A DNA stretch of 35,394 nucleotides from Bacteroidota bacterium. Lineage in GTDB: Bacteria > Bacteroidota > Ignavibacteria > UBA10030 > UBA8401. Positions 24,718 to 32,628 of the stretch are shown one piece after another. The notes under the pieces are model-generated. The model had not been told where the DNA came from. It ran no database searches and was given only the letters and a program-made list of their open reading frames with translations. The DNA lies in NCBI GenBank assembly GCA_021796275.1, contig JAJYOI010000029.1, forward strand, positions 1 through 35,394, read 5' to 3'. Position numbers and translations under genes: made by a program. The first letter of the stretch is position 1; every line of letters starts with the position of its first letter.

Positions 24718-27609
24718 TTACAAAATCTTTTTCAAAAACTTTCCCGTATGTGACGCCGCCACGCGTGCAACTTCTTCAGGTGTTCCTTCTGCAATAATTT
24801 TTCCACCGCTTTCTCCGCCGCCTGGACCAAGATCAATCAGATAATCGGCACATTTGATAACGTCGAGATTGTGTTCGATGAGAAGCACTGAATGTCCGGC
24901 CGCAATTAATGCGGTAAAACATTTCAGCAGCTTCGCGATGTCATCAAAATGCAAGCCGGTGGTCGGCTCGTCAAAAATGAACAGCGTGTGCCCTTCTCCG
25001 GAGGAGTCCTTTGCGACTTGTTCAGAACTCAGATGCGCGGCAAGCTTTACGCGCTGCGCTTCGCCGCCGGAAAGCGTCGTTGCCGCCTGCCCAAGCCGCA
25101 AATACCCCAATCCGACATCATCGAGTACTTTCAGCCTTTGCGCGACACGCTTTCCCGTCGGCTTGCGGCTGAAAAATTCAATCGCTTCGTTGACCGTCAT
25201 GGAAAGAATGTCATCAACATTTTTTCCGTCATATCGGACGGCAAGCGCTTCTTCTTTGTATCGCTTTCCCTTGCAGCTTTCACATACGAGATACAAATCC
25301 GCCATGAACTGCATTTCAATTTTTTGAACGCCGTCCCCTTCGCACGTTTCACATCTGCCGCCCGGAACATTGAACGAGAAAAATCCCGGCTGGTAACCAT
25401 GTACTTTCGCCGTCTGTGTGTTCGCCAGCAAATCGCGGATGGCGTCAAACGCCTTGATGTACGTAACAGCATTCGAGCGCGGTGTTCTTCCGATTGGCGA
25501 TTGATCAACTAATTCAACCCCGTTCAACGCTTCGACGCCGAAAAGATCCGCCGCACCGTTAATCCTGCCGGCTTTCGTTTCAAATCGCTTCTTGATTCCC
25601 TCAAACAGCACGTCGTGCACCAGCGTGCTTTTCCCCGATCCGCTGACGCCAGTTATACAGACAAGCATGTTGAGCGGAAATTCAACATCGATATTTTTCA
25701 GATTATGGTGGAACGCATTCTTCAACTTCAGCGATTTTCCTGAACCTTTCCGCCGCGAAGCGGGAATGGGAATGTGCAATTCCCCGCTTAGATATTTTCC
25801 GGTGAGCGAAACTGAAGATGGCGACACAGGGTGAGCGGCGGCTTCCGCAGCAGTGCCGAAGAATGTTACTTCGCCTCCGCGTTCGCCGGCAGACGGTCCC
25901 ATATCAATCAGCACATCGGCGGCGCGCATCATGTCGGCATCGTGCTCGACAACAATGATCGTGTTGCCGAGATCGCGGAGCGATTTCAAAATACGGATGA
26001 GGCGGTCATTATCAACCGGATGCAAACCGATGCTCGGTTCATCCAGCACGTACACCGAACCGACAAGCGACGAGCCGAGTGACGTCGCAAGATTGATGCG
26101 CTGCGATTCGCCGCCGGAAAGTGTGGACGATAAGCGGTCAAGCGTCAAATATCCCAAGCCGACCTCAACCAAATAGCGAAGGCGTTTCTGAATTTCATCG
26201 AGAATGCGGCGGCTGATGCTCATCTCAAAATCAGTAAGTGTGAGAGCTTTGAAAAACGCATCGGCATCATCAATCGTCATGTGAACAACGTCGCCGGCGG
26301 TTTTGTCATTAATTTTGACAGAGCGTGCTTCCTTACGCAGACGACTTCCACCGCATTCATCGCAGAGTGTGTAACCGCGGTACTTGCTGAGCAAAACGCG
26401 GTACTGAATTTTGTACGACTTGCGCTCTACCATCTTGAAAAATCCGTTGATGCCGTCGAAGCGTCTGCCGAATCCGTTCATGACAACATTCAACTGTGCA
26501 TCGGTGAGATCGCTGAACGGAACGTTCACCGGTACGTTCGCTTCGTACGCAATCGCGAGCAAATCGCGGAGATTTTCCCGAAACTTCGGCGTTGTCCACG
26601 GTTGAATTGCTCCGTCGCGAATTGTTTTGTTTTTGTCCGGTACGATCAAATCCATATCCAAACCGACCGAACGGCCAAAGCCCTGACATTTCGGACACGC
26701 ACCGACCGGACTATTGAACGAAAAAAGCTGCGGCGTCGGCTCTTCGTAGCGCATGTGTCCGTCCGGACATTCGAAATGCTGATTGAAGCGCAGCCACGTT
26801 TCCGACGCAAGATCAAACACCGCCGCGTAACCTTCCCCTTCTTCAAAAGCGGTTTGAATGGAATCAGCAAGCCGTGTTTGACTGTCGCTTGCAGCGCCAT
26901 GTCCCATTTCCTTTTCTTTTTTTCGAAGCACAAAGCGATCAACAAGAACGAAAATATTTTTCTTTTCTTTCGGCATAAATTTCTGCTCGTTTAAATCAAT
27001 CGCTTCGCCGTTCACAACAAATCGGAAGAAGCCGCGTTTCTTCAGTGCATCAACTTCTTGTTTTGGAGATCGGTTTTCATGATTTGGGAAGGGGAATGCA
27101 ATATAAAATTTTGCGCCGTCGGCAAATTGATTGAGGCGGTTTACAACGGTGTGCACGGAATCGCGCGACACCAGTTTTCCACACACTTCGCAGTACGTTT
27201 TTCCGATCCGGGCAAAAAGAAGGCGAAGATAATCATACACTTCCGTTGTCGTGGCAACTGTTGAACGCGGGTTGCGTGTATTCGTTTTCTGTTCAATCGC
27301 AATTGCCGGACTCAGTCCCTGAATCATATCCACATCCGGCTTATCCATGCGTTCAAGAAATTGACGTGCGTACGCGGAAAGACTTTCGACGTAACGGCGC
27401 TGCCCTTCGGCATAAATCGTGTCGAAGGCGAGACTCGATTTTCCCGAACCGCTTACGCCGGTGATCACGATAAACTCGTTGCGTGGAATTTCAAGGCTGA
27501 TGTTTTTCAGGTTGTGAACGCGCGCACCGCGGACGGAAATGACTTTCGCAGCACCTGAACTCTGCAGCGCAGTTCTTGGCTTCGACGATATTGTTGATGA
27601 TTTTGGCAT
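24718..27609 (-). CDS. uvrA: Excinuclease ABC subunit A
   Basis: Damage-recognition ATPase of nucleotide excision repair. The 963-residue product has two ABC ATPase modules: Walker A GVSGSGKSS and GVSGSGKST, signatures TLSGGESQRINLA and TLSGGEAQRVKLA, and Walker B VYVLDEPSIGLHP and LFIFDEPTTGLHF. Zinc modules are visible as CDECGGSR and as CETC...CESC in the C-terminal half; the first module has CPDGH in place of the usual CPxCG, with CPKC as its second pair, so one ligand may be histidine. An in-frame TTG at 27630 would add seven residues, but the ATG at 27609 has AGGA upstream and is more likely. A palindrome lies in its leader. Confidence 0.97.
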   Translation of the reverse strand: MPKSSTISSKPRTALQSSGAAKVISVRGARVHNLKNISLEIPRNEFIVITGVSGSGKSSLAFDTIYAEGQRRYVESLSAYARQFLERMDKPDVDMIQGLSPAIAIEQKTNTRNPRSTVATTTEVYDYLRLLFARIGKTYCEVCGKLVSRDSVHTVVNRLNQFADGAKFYIAFPFPNHENRSPKQEVDALKKRGFFRFVVNGEAIDLNEQKFMPKEKKNIFVLVDRFVLRKKEKEMGHGAASDSQTRLADSIQTAFEEGEGYAAVFDLASETWLRFNQHFECPDGHMRYEEPTPQLFSFNSPVGACPKCQGFGRSVGLDMDLIVPDKNKTIRDGAIQPWTTPKFRENLRDLLAIAYEANVPVNVPFSDLTDAQLNVVMNGFGRRFDGINGFFKMVERKSYKIQYRVLLSKYRGYTLCDECGGSRLRKEARSVKINDKTAGDVVHMTIDDADAFFKALTLTDFEMSISRRILDEIQKRLRYLVEVGLGYLTLDRLSSTLSGGESQRINLATSLGSSLVGSVYVLDEPSIGLHPVDNDRLIRILKSLRDLGNTIIVVEHDADMMRAADVLIDMGPSAGERGGEVTFFGTAAEAAAHPVSPSSVSLTGKYLSGELHIPIPASRRKGSGKSLKLKNAFHHNLKNIDVEFPLNMLVCITGVSGSGKSTLVHDVLFEGIKKRFETKAGRINGAADLFGVEALNGVELVDQSPIGRTPRSNAVTYIKAFDAIRDLLANTQTAKVHGYQPGFFSFNVPGGRCETCEGDGVQKIEMQFMADLYLVCESCKGKRYKEEALAVRYDGKNVDDILSMTVNEAIEFFSRKPTGKRVAQRLKVLDDVGLGYLRLGQAATTLSGGEAQRVKLAAHLSSEQVAKDSSGEGHTLFIFDEPTTGLHFDDIAKLLKCFTALIAAGHSVLLIEHNLDVIKCADYLIDLGPGGGESGGKIIAEGTPEEVARVAASHTGKFLKKIL

Positions 27610-27664
27610 TGAGGTGGTGATCCTATTCAAAGAAAAGAATAATCACTCAGAGCTCTCTATAGCC

Positions 27665-27691
27665 GTCATTCCCGCGAGTTTTCGGCGGGAA
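27665..27691. repeat. REP-like palindrome in the uvrA leader
   Basis: GTCATTCCCGCGAGTTTTCG then GCGGGAA: a 7-bp perfect stem (27669-27675 with 27685-27691) with a 9-base loop, starting with the GTCATTCCCGC that begins many dispersed bacterial palindromic repeats. It lies between DctM and uvrA and downstream of a TATCTTTC element (27718-27711) that could be the uvrA -10. Only one copy is in the window. Confidence 0.5.
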
Positions 27692-27780
27692 GAGCGCCAA
27701 GCAATTACTGGAAAGATAAAACAAATTTTAGTTTTCAGCCATAGGCTTAAGTGCGGCAGTTGTAAAAAATAAGCGCCGTA

Positions 27781-29061
27781 CTACTTCACACCTAATAATT
27801 GTATCAATCCCAAACTTAGTTCCGGAACATACGTAATGATCATCAGCGCGGCAAAAAGTATGGCAATGAACGGCAGCGTTGCAAGCGTGACTTTGCCGAT
27901 TGATTTTTCAAAACGAAAACTTGAAATGAACAGATTCAATCCCACCGGCGGAGTGAGATAACCAATTTCAAGGTTCGCAAGAAAAATAATGCCGAGGTGA
28001 ACCGGATCAACGCCGTACTGTCTTGCAATCGGAATAATGAGCGGAACAACAACAATGATGGCGGAGAAAATGTCCATCATCATTCCAACAATGATAAGAA
28101 AAAGATTCAGAATGATGAGAAAAATCAATTTGCTGGTGATGACGCTGCTGATGAATTCAAATAATCGCTGCGGCACCTGCTGATCAATGAGGAAGCTCGT
28201 CAACCCCATTGCCGTGGCAAGGATCATCAGAATTGCGCCGACGAGAATCATGCTTTCTTTCATCACGCGAGGAACATCGCTGAACAATTTCAGATCGCGG
28301 TAGATAAAAACTTCGACGACCAAAACGTAAAATGCCGTCACGGCGGCGGCTTCGGTTGCCGTGAACATTCCGGAATAGATTCCAATGATAATGACAAATG
28401 GAAGCGGCACTTCCCACGCGGCATCTTTCAACGCACGCCAGACTTTTTTCCACTCGAACGGATGGCGCTGAACTTTTGTTGCGACACCTTGCCGGACACT
28501 GTAGACAGAAAGAATGATCACCAACAAAATTCCCGGCACAATTCCCGCCAAAAATAATTGGCTGATGGAAACTTCTGAAACGATACCGTACAAAATAATC
28601 GGCAGACTCGGAGGGAAAAGCAATCCAAGACTGCCGGAAGTTGTGACGAGTCCGAGCGAAAATTTTTCAGAATATTTTTCCGAAATCAAAATCGGATAGA
28701 CAAGTCCGCCGAGAGCGACAATTGTGATGCCAGATCCGCCGGTAAATGCGGTAAAGATTGCGCACGCTGCCAACACGACAATCGCAAGTCCGCCTGGAAG
28801 CCAGCCGACCAATGCTTGTGTGAGCGCAACGAGACGTTTCGGCGTGTTGCTTTCTGCCAGCATATATCCGGCAAAAGTAAAAAGCGGAATTGCAAGAAGC
28901 ACCGGCTGACTTGCAAGGCGGTACATTTCAACAATGATCGCCGCCGTGTCAATACCCTGGGAGGAAAATCCAACAAGCGCAATGGAACCGATGACAGAAA
29001 AAAGCGGTGCGCCAAACAACATGAGCGCGATGAATGCGAGAACAACAATGATGATCGGCAT
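27781..29061 (-). CDS. dctM: TRAP transporter large membrane subunit (DctM)
   Basis: The translocating subunit of a tripartite ATP-independent periplasmic transporter, using a sodium or proton gradient to import the ligand delivered by DctP. The 426-residue product is almost entirely hydrophobic with about a dozen helices. Family signatures are visible: LASQPVLLAIPLFTFAGYMLAES near the N-terminus, GGSGITIVALGGLVYPIL, TTSGSLGLLFPPSLPIILYG, and NLEIGYLTPPVGLNLF near the C-terminus. The start overlaps the DctQ stop by one base, so expression is coupled. Ligand is discussed with DctP. Confidence 0.95.
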   Translation of the reverse strand: MPIIIVVLAFIALMLFGAPLFSVIGSIALVGFSSQGIDTAAIIVEMYRLASQPVLLAIPLFTFAGYMLAESNTPKRLVALTQALVGWLPGGLAIVVLAACAIFTAFTGGSGITIVALGGLVYPILISEKYSEKFSLGLVTTSGSLGLLFPPSLPIILYGIVSEVSISQLFLAGIVPGILLVIILSVYSVRQGVATKVQRHPFEWKKVWRALKDAAWEVPLPFVIIIGIYSGMFTATEAAAVTAFYVLVVEVFIYRDLKLFSDVPRVMKESMILVGAILMILATAMGLTSFLIDQQVPQRLFEFISSVITSKLIFLIILNLFLIIVGMMMDIFSAIIVVVPLIIPIARQYGVDPVHLGIIFLANLEIGYLTPPVGLNLFISSFRFEKSIGKVTLATLPFIAILFAALMIITYVPELSLGLIQLLGVK

Positions 29062-29606
29062 TAAACGCTCGCCTTCTCCGCCAATGGCGGATCAGCCTTC
29101 GGCGGAATCTTCATTGTCCAGTCGCCGCGGATGATTTCAACCGTACGCTGCAGCGCAACAACGAAAAACCGAAATGATATCAATCCATATCCGATTGGAA
29201 TGACAACGACAAAATACCACGTGGGCAGATTGAGAATAAGTGTGCTGTCCGGATCAATGCCGATCTGAATAAAGGCAATCGCCGCATTCAACAAAAAATA
29301 ACAGATGACTCCCGCAAACAACGAAGTCAGAATAGAAAGAATTTTCTGGAACTTGGCAGGAATGAACTTTGTCAGGAAATCTACTTTGATGTGCCGGTCA
29401 TCGCCAGTCGCAATTGTAGCGCCAAGAAAACCAAGCCACAGCACGAGGTGGCGCAGAAGAATATCGCCCCACTCAATGCTCGTGCCGAAAAAATTTCTCA
29501 GCACTACCTGACCGAACGACATCAAAATCATTGCGCTGAGAACGAGCACCAGCAGCCATCCGGCAATCCGGGCGATAACGCGATCAACGAATAACAGTGC
29601 TTTCAT
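29061..29606 (-). CDS. dctQ: TRAP transporter small membrane subunit (DctQ)
   Basis: The four-helix partner of DctM. The 181-residue product has helices at about residues 14-36 (IAGWLLVLVLSAMILMSFGQVVLR), 48-66, 90-115 and 125-150. The FFGTSIEWGDILLRHLVLWLGFLGA and ATGDDRHIKVDFLTKFIP segments are the recognisable DctQ signatures. Its start overlaps the dctP stop by four bases and its stop overlaps dctM by one, so P, Q and M are translated as a block. The C-terminal 25 residues are a charged cytoplasmic tail. Confidence 0.93.
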   Translation of the reverse strand: MKALLFVDRVIARIAGWLLVLVLSAMILMSFGQVVLRNFFGTSIEWGDILLRHLVLWLGFLGATIATGDDRHIKVDFLTKFIPAKFQKILSILTSLFAGVICYFLLNAAIAFIQIGIDPDSTLILNLPTWYFVVVIPIGYGLISFRFFVVALQRTVEIIRGDWTMKIPPKADPPLAEKASV

Positions 29607-30610
29607 TTCGCACCATTGTGCTCGGTGCGGAAATCGGCGAGCGCTTTCTCAAGCCGTTGTAAAAGGTCAGCCGAATATAATTTTCCCACCATATATTGTC
29701 GCGCAGTCTTTCCAATTTCATCATACTGCTGTGCATCTTTTTGCGACGCTGGTTCCGTAAACGTGATGTGATTTCTCTTCAAAATTTGGAGCGACTTGTC
29801 GTTATCTTTGCGGCTAAGTTCGGTGAGCTTCTGAAGATATTTCTTTCCGTCGGTAAGAAGAATCTGCTGAAGGTCGGAAGGTATCTTGTCAAATTCCCGC
29901 TTCGAAATCAGCACAGCACCCATTGAATTTGCCAAAGGAACGTCGAGCATGTATTTCACACTGGTGAACCATTGCAATGATACTGCTGCCAGCGGAGAAG
30001 TATACACGCCGTCAATCAATCCGGTTTGCAGAGACGTCAGCACATCGGTGATGGAAAGCGGGAACGGTTTCACTTCGAGCGCTTTAAATGTCGCTTCTGC
30101 CACCGGATCGCCTTCCCACATCCACATTTTCACGCCGTCAAGATCGCGCACTTTCGTGATCGGTTTGTTCGTGAAAACGTACACGTATCCAACTTCAGCC
30201 CAGCCCAGCAAAACAAATCCGTTGTCTTCGAATGCTTTCCGAAACTCGCCGTCGAACTTGTCGAGAATGTAATCAACTTCCGCATGGCTTTTGAACAAGA
30301 ACGGCGAATCGAGAATGCGGACTTCGGGCGCAATCTTCCCCATGCCGACACCGGTGAACCCTGCACTGTGATATTGGCCGAGTCGGATTTTGCGAAGTAC
30401 ATCCTGCTCGTCGCCGGCAACACCGCCCGCATAAATTTTAAATCCGAGTTTGCCGCCGCTTTCCTTTCGGACAGCATTGTCATATTCGTGCATGACGTTC
30501 ATCCACGTGCTTCCTTCCGGCGCAAGCGTGGCGAACTTGATAGTAAATTCTTGGGAGAACGCTACAGAAGTAAAAAGGATAAAGGAAAAAAGATAAAGGA
30601 GTTTTTTCAT
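29603..30610 (-). CDS. dctP: TRAP transporter periplasmic solute-binding protein (DctP)
   Basis: The periplasmic receptor of the TRAP system, 335 residues with a signal peptide (1-19, ending AFSQ). The body follows the DctP family: IKFATLAPEGSTWM, GGVAGDEQDVLRKIRLGQYHSAGF, and VLTSLQTGLIDGVYTSP. In typical members the segment after GLK is IRV, whose arginine clamps the ligand carboxylate; here it reads DGVKMWMWEGDPVAEATF, with tryptophan near that place and no arginine nearby. The ligand may therefore not be a simple carboxylate. The gene lies 30 bases after the TatT gene and overlaps dctQ by four, making a four-gene TPAT-type operon. Confidence 0.93.
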   Translation of the reverse strand: MKKLLYLFSFILFTSVAFSQEFTIKFATLAPEGSTWMNVMHEYDNAVRKESGGKLGFKIYAGGVAGDEQDVLRKIRLGQYHSAGFTGVGMGKIAPEVRILDSPFLFKSHAEVDYILDKFDGEFRKAFEDNGFVLLGWAEVGYVYVFTNKPITKVRDLDGVKMWMWEGDPVAEATFKALEVKPFPLSITDVLTSLQTGLIDGVYTSPLAAVSLQWFTSVKYMLDVPLANSMGAVLISKREFDKIPSDLQQILLTDGKKYLQKLTELSRKDNDKSLQILKRNHITFTEPASQKDAQQYDEIGKTARQYMVGKLYSADLLQRLEKALADFRTEHNGAK

Positions 30611-30640
30611 AGTGTTTTTTTCTGGGCAATAAACAGTATC

Positions 30641-31519
30641 TTAAAATAATTCTGATTCTTTCGCGAGCAGCAATCGCGCTTTCTTTTTTGCAACGGCATT
30701 CACCAATCGCTGTTCGGGAAGAATATCAATCGGCGCGTCTTCTACCGTTTTCAATAACGATTCGAACAACTGTTGATTTTGTACCTGCACGGCGTAACTG
30801 CGGGCATAATAGACGTACGTAAGCAAAAATTTGTTTTTGCTGATCTCAAGGCATCGTTCGAAATGCTCTTTCGCTTTCTCCGGATTGCCGCCAAGAACTT
30901 TCGGCGTTGTGGCAAGGATCATTCCAAAATACAAATGTGCACTTCCGTAATAATATTGCTCGTCATGATGAAGCACAAACTCCATCATCGCATTTACTTT
31001 ATACAAATCAACAAGCACGGCAGGATCGTCGAGGCTGAGATTGATCAAATTGCCCCACGCATTTGCTGTCCAGAAAATAAACGGAACATCGTCATCGGAA
31101 AATGATTCGAGACTTTTTGTGAACGCCGCGGGATTTTCATCGAACGCAACATCGAATGCTTTGTTTTTCCGTAATACCTCCAGCCCGTAATCGCGGGCGC
31201 GCGTATAAAACATTTTTGCCCGCTCAATCCCGTTAACAGAATCGTCTTCCACAAAACCGAGCGCATAGCCGGTATAGCCTTGCGTCAGCATGAGAAGAAG
31301 ATGGTCGTTGCCGGGGTCGGATTTGTGAAGCGCTTCGAGCAGTTTCAAATCGGAAGCAATCGCCTGTTCCGCCAAACCGAGATCGGATTCCTCGAACACG
31401 GCTTCCATACCTTTGTCGAGAATTCCGGTTGTGGATTTGACTGCAATCGCTTGAAAAACGCCGCACGACCAGCTTTGAAAGCCGAGCAGAAACGCTGCTA
31501 CCATTATTCCTTTATTCAT
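30641..31519 (-). CDS. TatT-like TPR lipoprotein of a TPAT transporter
   Basis: A 292-residue protein of the TRAP-associated TatT family, known from Treponema pallidum Tp0956, where a trimer of helical TPR-like repeats partners the P subunit. The N-terminus has a hydrophobic segment followed by C19 (SWSCG), a relaxed lipobox. The body is helical with repeat-like units (TQGYTGYALGFVEDD, ERAKMFYTRARDYGLEVL, YGSAHLYFGMILATTPKVLGGNPEKAKEHFERCLEIS). The last of these, KVLGGNPEKAKEHFERC, is a family hallmark. The frame is open up to 31582, but the ATG at 31519 gives the signal peptide and has its own promoter. It is the first gene of the operon with dctP, dctQ and dctM. Confidence 0.88.
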   Translation of the reverse strand: MNKGIMVAAFLLGFQSWSCGVFQAIAVKSTTGILDKGMEAVFEESDLGLAEQAIASDLKLLEALHKSDPGNDHLLLMLTQGYTGYALGFVEDDSVNGIERAKMFYTRARDYGLEVLRKNKAFDVAFDENPAAFTKSLESFSDDDVPFIFWTANAWGNLINLSLDDPAVLVDLYKVNAMMEFVLHHDEQYYYGSAHLYFGMILATTPKVLGGNPEKAKEHFERCLEISKNKFLLTYVYYARSYAVQVQNQQLFESLLKTVEDAPIDILPEQRLVNAVAKKKARLLLAKESELF

Positions 31520-31529
31520 ACGTGAATTC

Positions 31530-31558
31530 AATATAGAAAAAAGAGGAAATTTTTCCAA
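31530..31558 (-). promoter_or_regulatory. Sigma70-like promoter of the TatT-DctPQM operon
   Basis: On the minus strand TTGGAA (31558-31553), 17 bp, TATATT (31535-31530). It ends ten bases before the TatT ATG, so the mRNA would be nearly leaderless. It gives the transporter operon expression independent of the sugar kinase upstream. Confidence 0.52.
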
Positions 31559-31585
31559 AGGGAGGCGAAACGAAAGGTGCAATGG

Positions 31586-32551
31586 TCACATTTTCTTTAG
31601 CCGCTTAACGAGAACGCGCTCGCTTAAACGCTGCACTTCTTCCATTGATGCTTTTGCCACTGCCCATTCTTGCGCGTTCGCGGCGCCAGCGGCGGCACCC
31701 CACGCGAGACATCGTTCAAATTTCCAGCCTTGAAGAAATCCATACAAAATTCCTGCGGTCATTGCATCGCCGGAACCGACGGGATTCACAGCGTGAATTT
31801 CGGGCGGGAGAATTTTCCAAAAATGTTCCTTGATTGCCGCGTATGCCGCATGTGCACCATTGGTGATAACTGTATATTGAATCCCGCGATCAAGAAGCAT
31901 TTGCAATCCTTTCTGGAAATCGAGATCGTCATTGAGAGTTACGCCGAATGCTTCTTCAAATTCCTTCCGGTTCACTTTCACAAGTGTGGGAACTGTTTCG
32001 AGCGCCGACAAAAACGCGCGGCCGTACGAATCGAGCACGCTGCACACACCGAGGTGGTTCGCACTGACGATGATCCTGCTGAACACATCGTCGGAAGATG
32101 GCGAAGGCGAACTGCCGGCACAAACAATCCACCGGGCAATAAGCTCATCAGCTTTAGGCTGAGGGCTTCTGGCAATGAACTGCCTGCAACGTTCTACCAA
32201 ACGATTCGCCTCGTCGGGAGAAATTTCCGGAGGCGGATCGAAGAATGATGTTGCAGTTCCGTCCGCTTCGCGGTACGTGATACCTTCGCGGGTCGGAGAT
32301 TTTGTTTGCACAAAGTCGTGAGCGATTTTTTCTTCCGAAAGAATTCGCGCAAGAATCGCTCCCGTCTCGCCGCCGATAAATCCTGTGGCGGTTGTTGAAA
32401 TGCCGAACCATGTCAACTGGCAGGCGACGTTATTTCCTTTGCCGCCGGCGGCTATTTCACTCTTCGACGCCCGATGAATTGACCCGCGCTGAAGTGAATC
32501 AATGTACAGCGTTTTATCAAGCAGCGGGTTTAATGTAATTGTTGTGACCAT
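31586..32551 (-). CDS. PfkB-family sugar-phosphate kinase (1-phosphofructokinase-like)
   Basis: A 321-residue kinase of the ribokinase superfamily. The N-terminus TITLNPLLDKT and the early GGKGNNVA motif place it in the 1-phosphofructokinase/tagatose-6-phosphate kinase branch. The C-terminal NPVGSGDAMTAG holds the anion hole and catalytic Asp. FruK, LacC and 6-phosphofructokinase PfkB share these signatures, so the substrate (fructose-1-phosphate, fructose-6-phosphate or tagatose-6-phosphate) is uncertain; no PTS genes are nearby to favour fructose-1-phosphate. It sits between the amylase gene (77 bases upstream) and the TatT gene, on the same strand, so a role in sugar use is possible. Confidence 0.88.
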   Translation of the reverse strand: MVTTITLNPLLDKTLYIDSLQRGSIHRASKSEIAAGGKGNNVACQLTWFGISTTATGFIGGETGAILARILSEEKIAHDFVQTKSPTREGITYREADGTATSFFDPPPEISPDEANRLVERCRQFIARSPQPKADELIARWIVCAGSSPSPSSDDVFSRIIVSANHLGVCSVLDSYGRAFLSALETVPTLVKVNRKEFEEAFGVTLNDDLDFQKGLQMLLDRGIQYTVITNGAHAAYAAIKEHFWKILPPEIHAVNPVGSGDAMTAGILYGFLQGWKFERCLAWGAAAGAANAQEWAVAKASMEEVQRLSERVLVKRLKKM

Positions 32552-32628
32552 AACAACGTTTTTACTAATGAACTAATGTTGTACGAGCCGCAATTTTGAC
32601 AACGAAAACTTAAGACGGGGCACTTGCT

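Noticed and set aside
27539-27772. 77-residue plus-strand reading frame over the uvrA leader
   Set aside because: Contains an AVIPASFRRE-type translation of the palindromic repeat and overlaps uvrA on the other strand; typical spurious frame.
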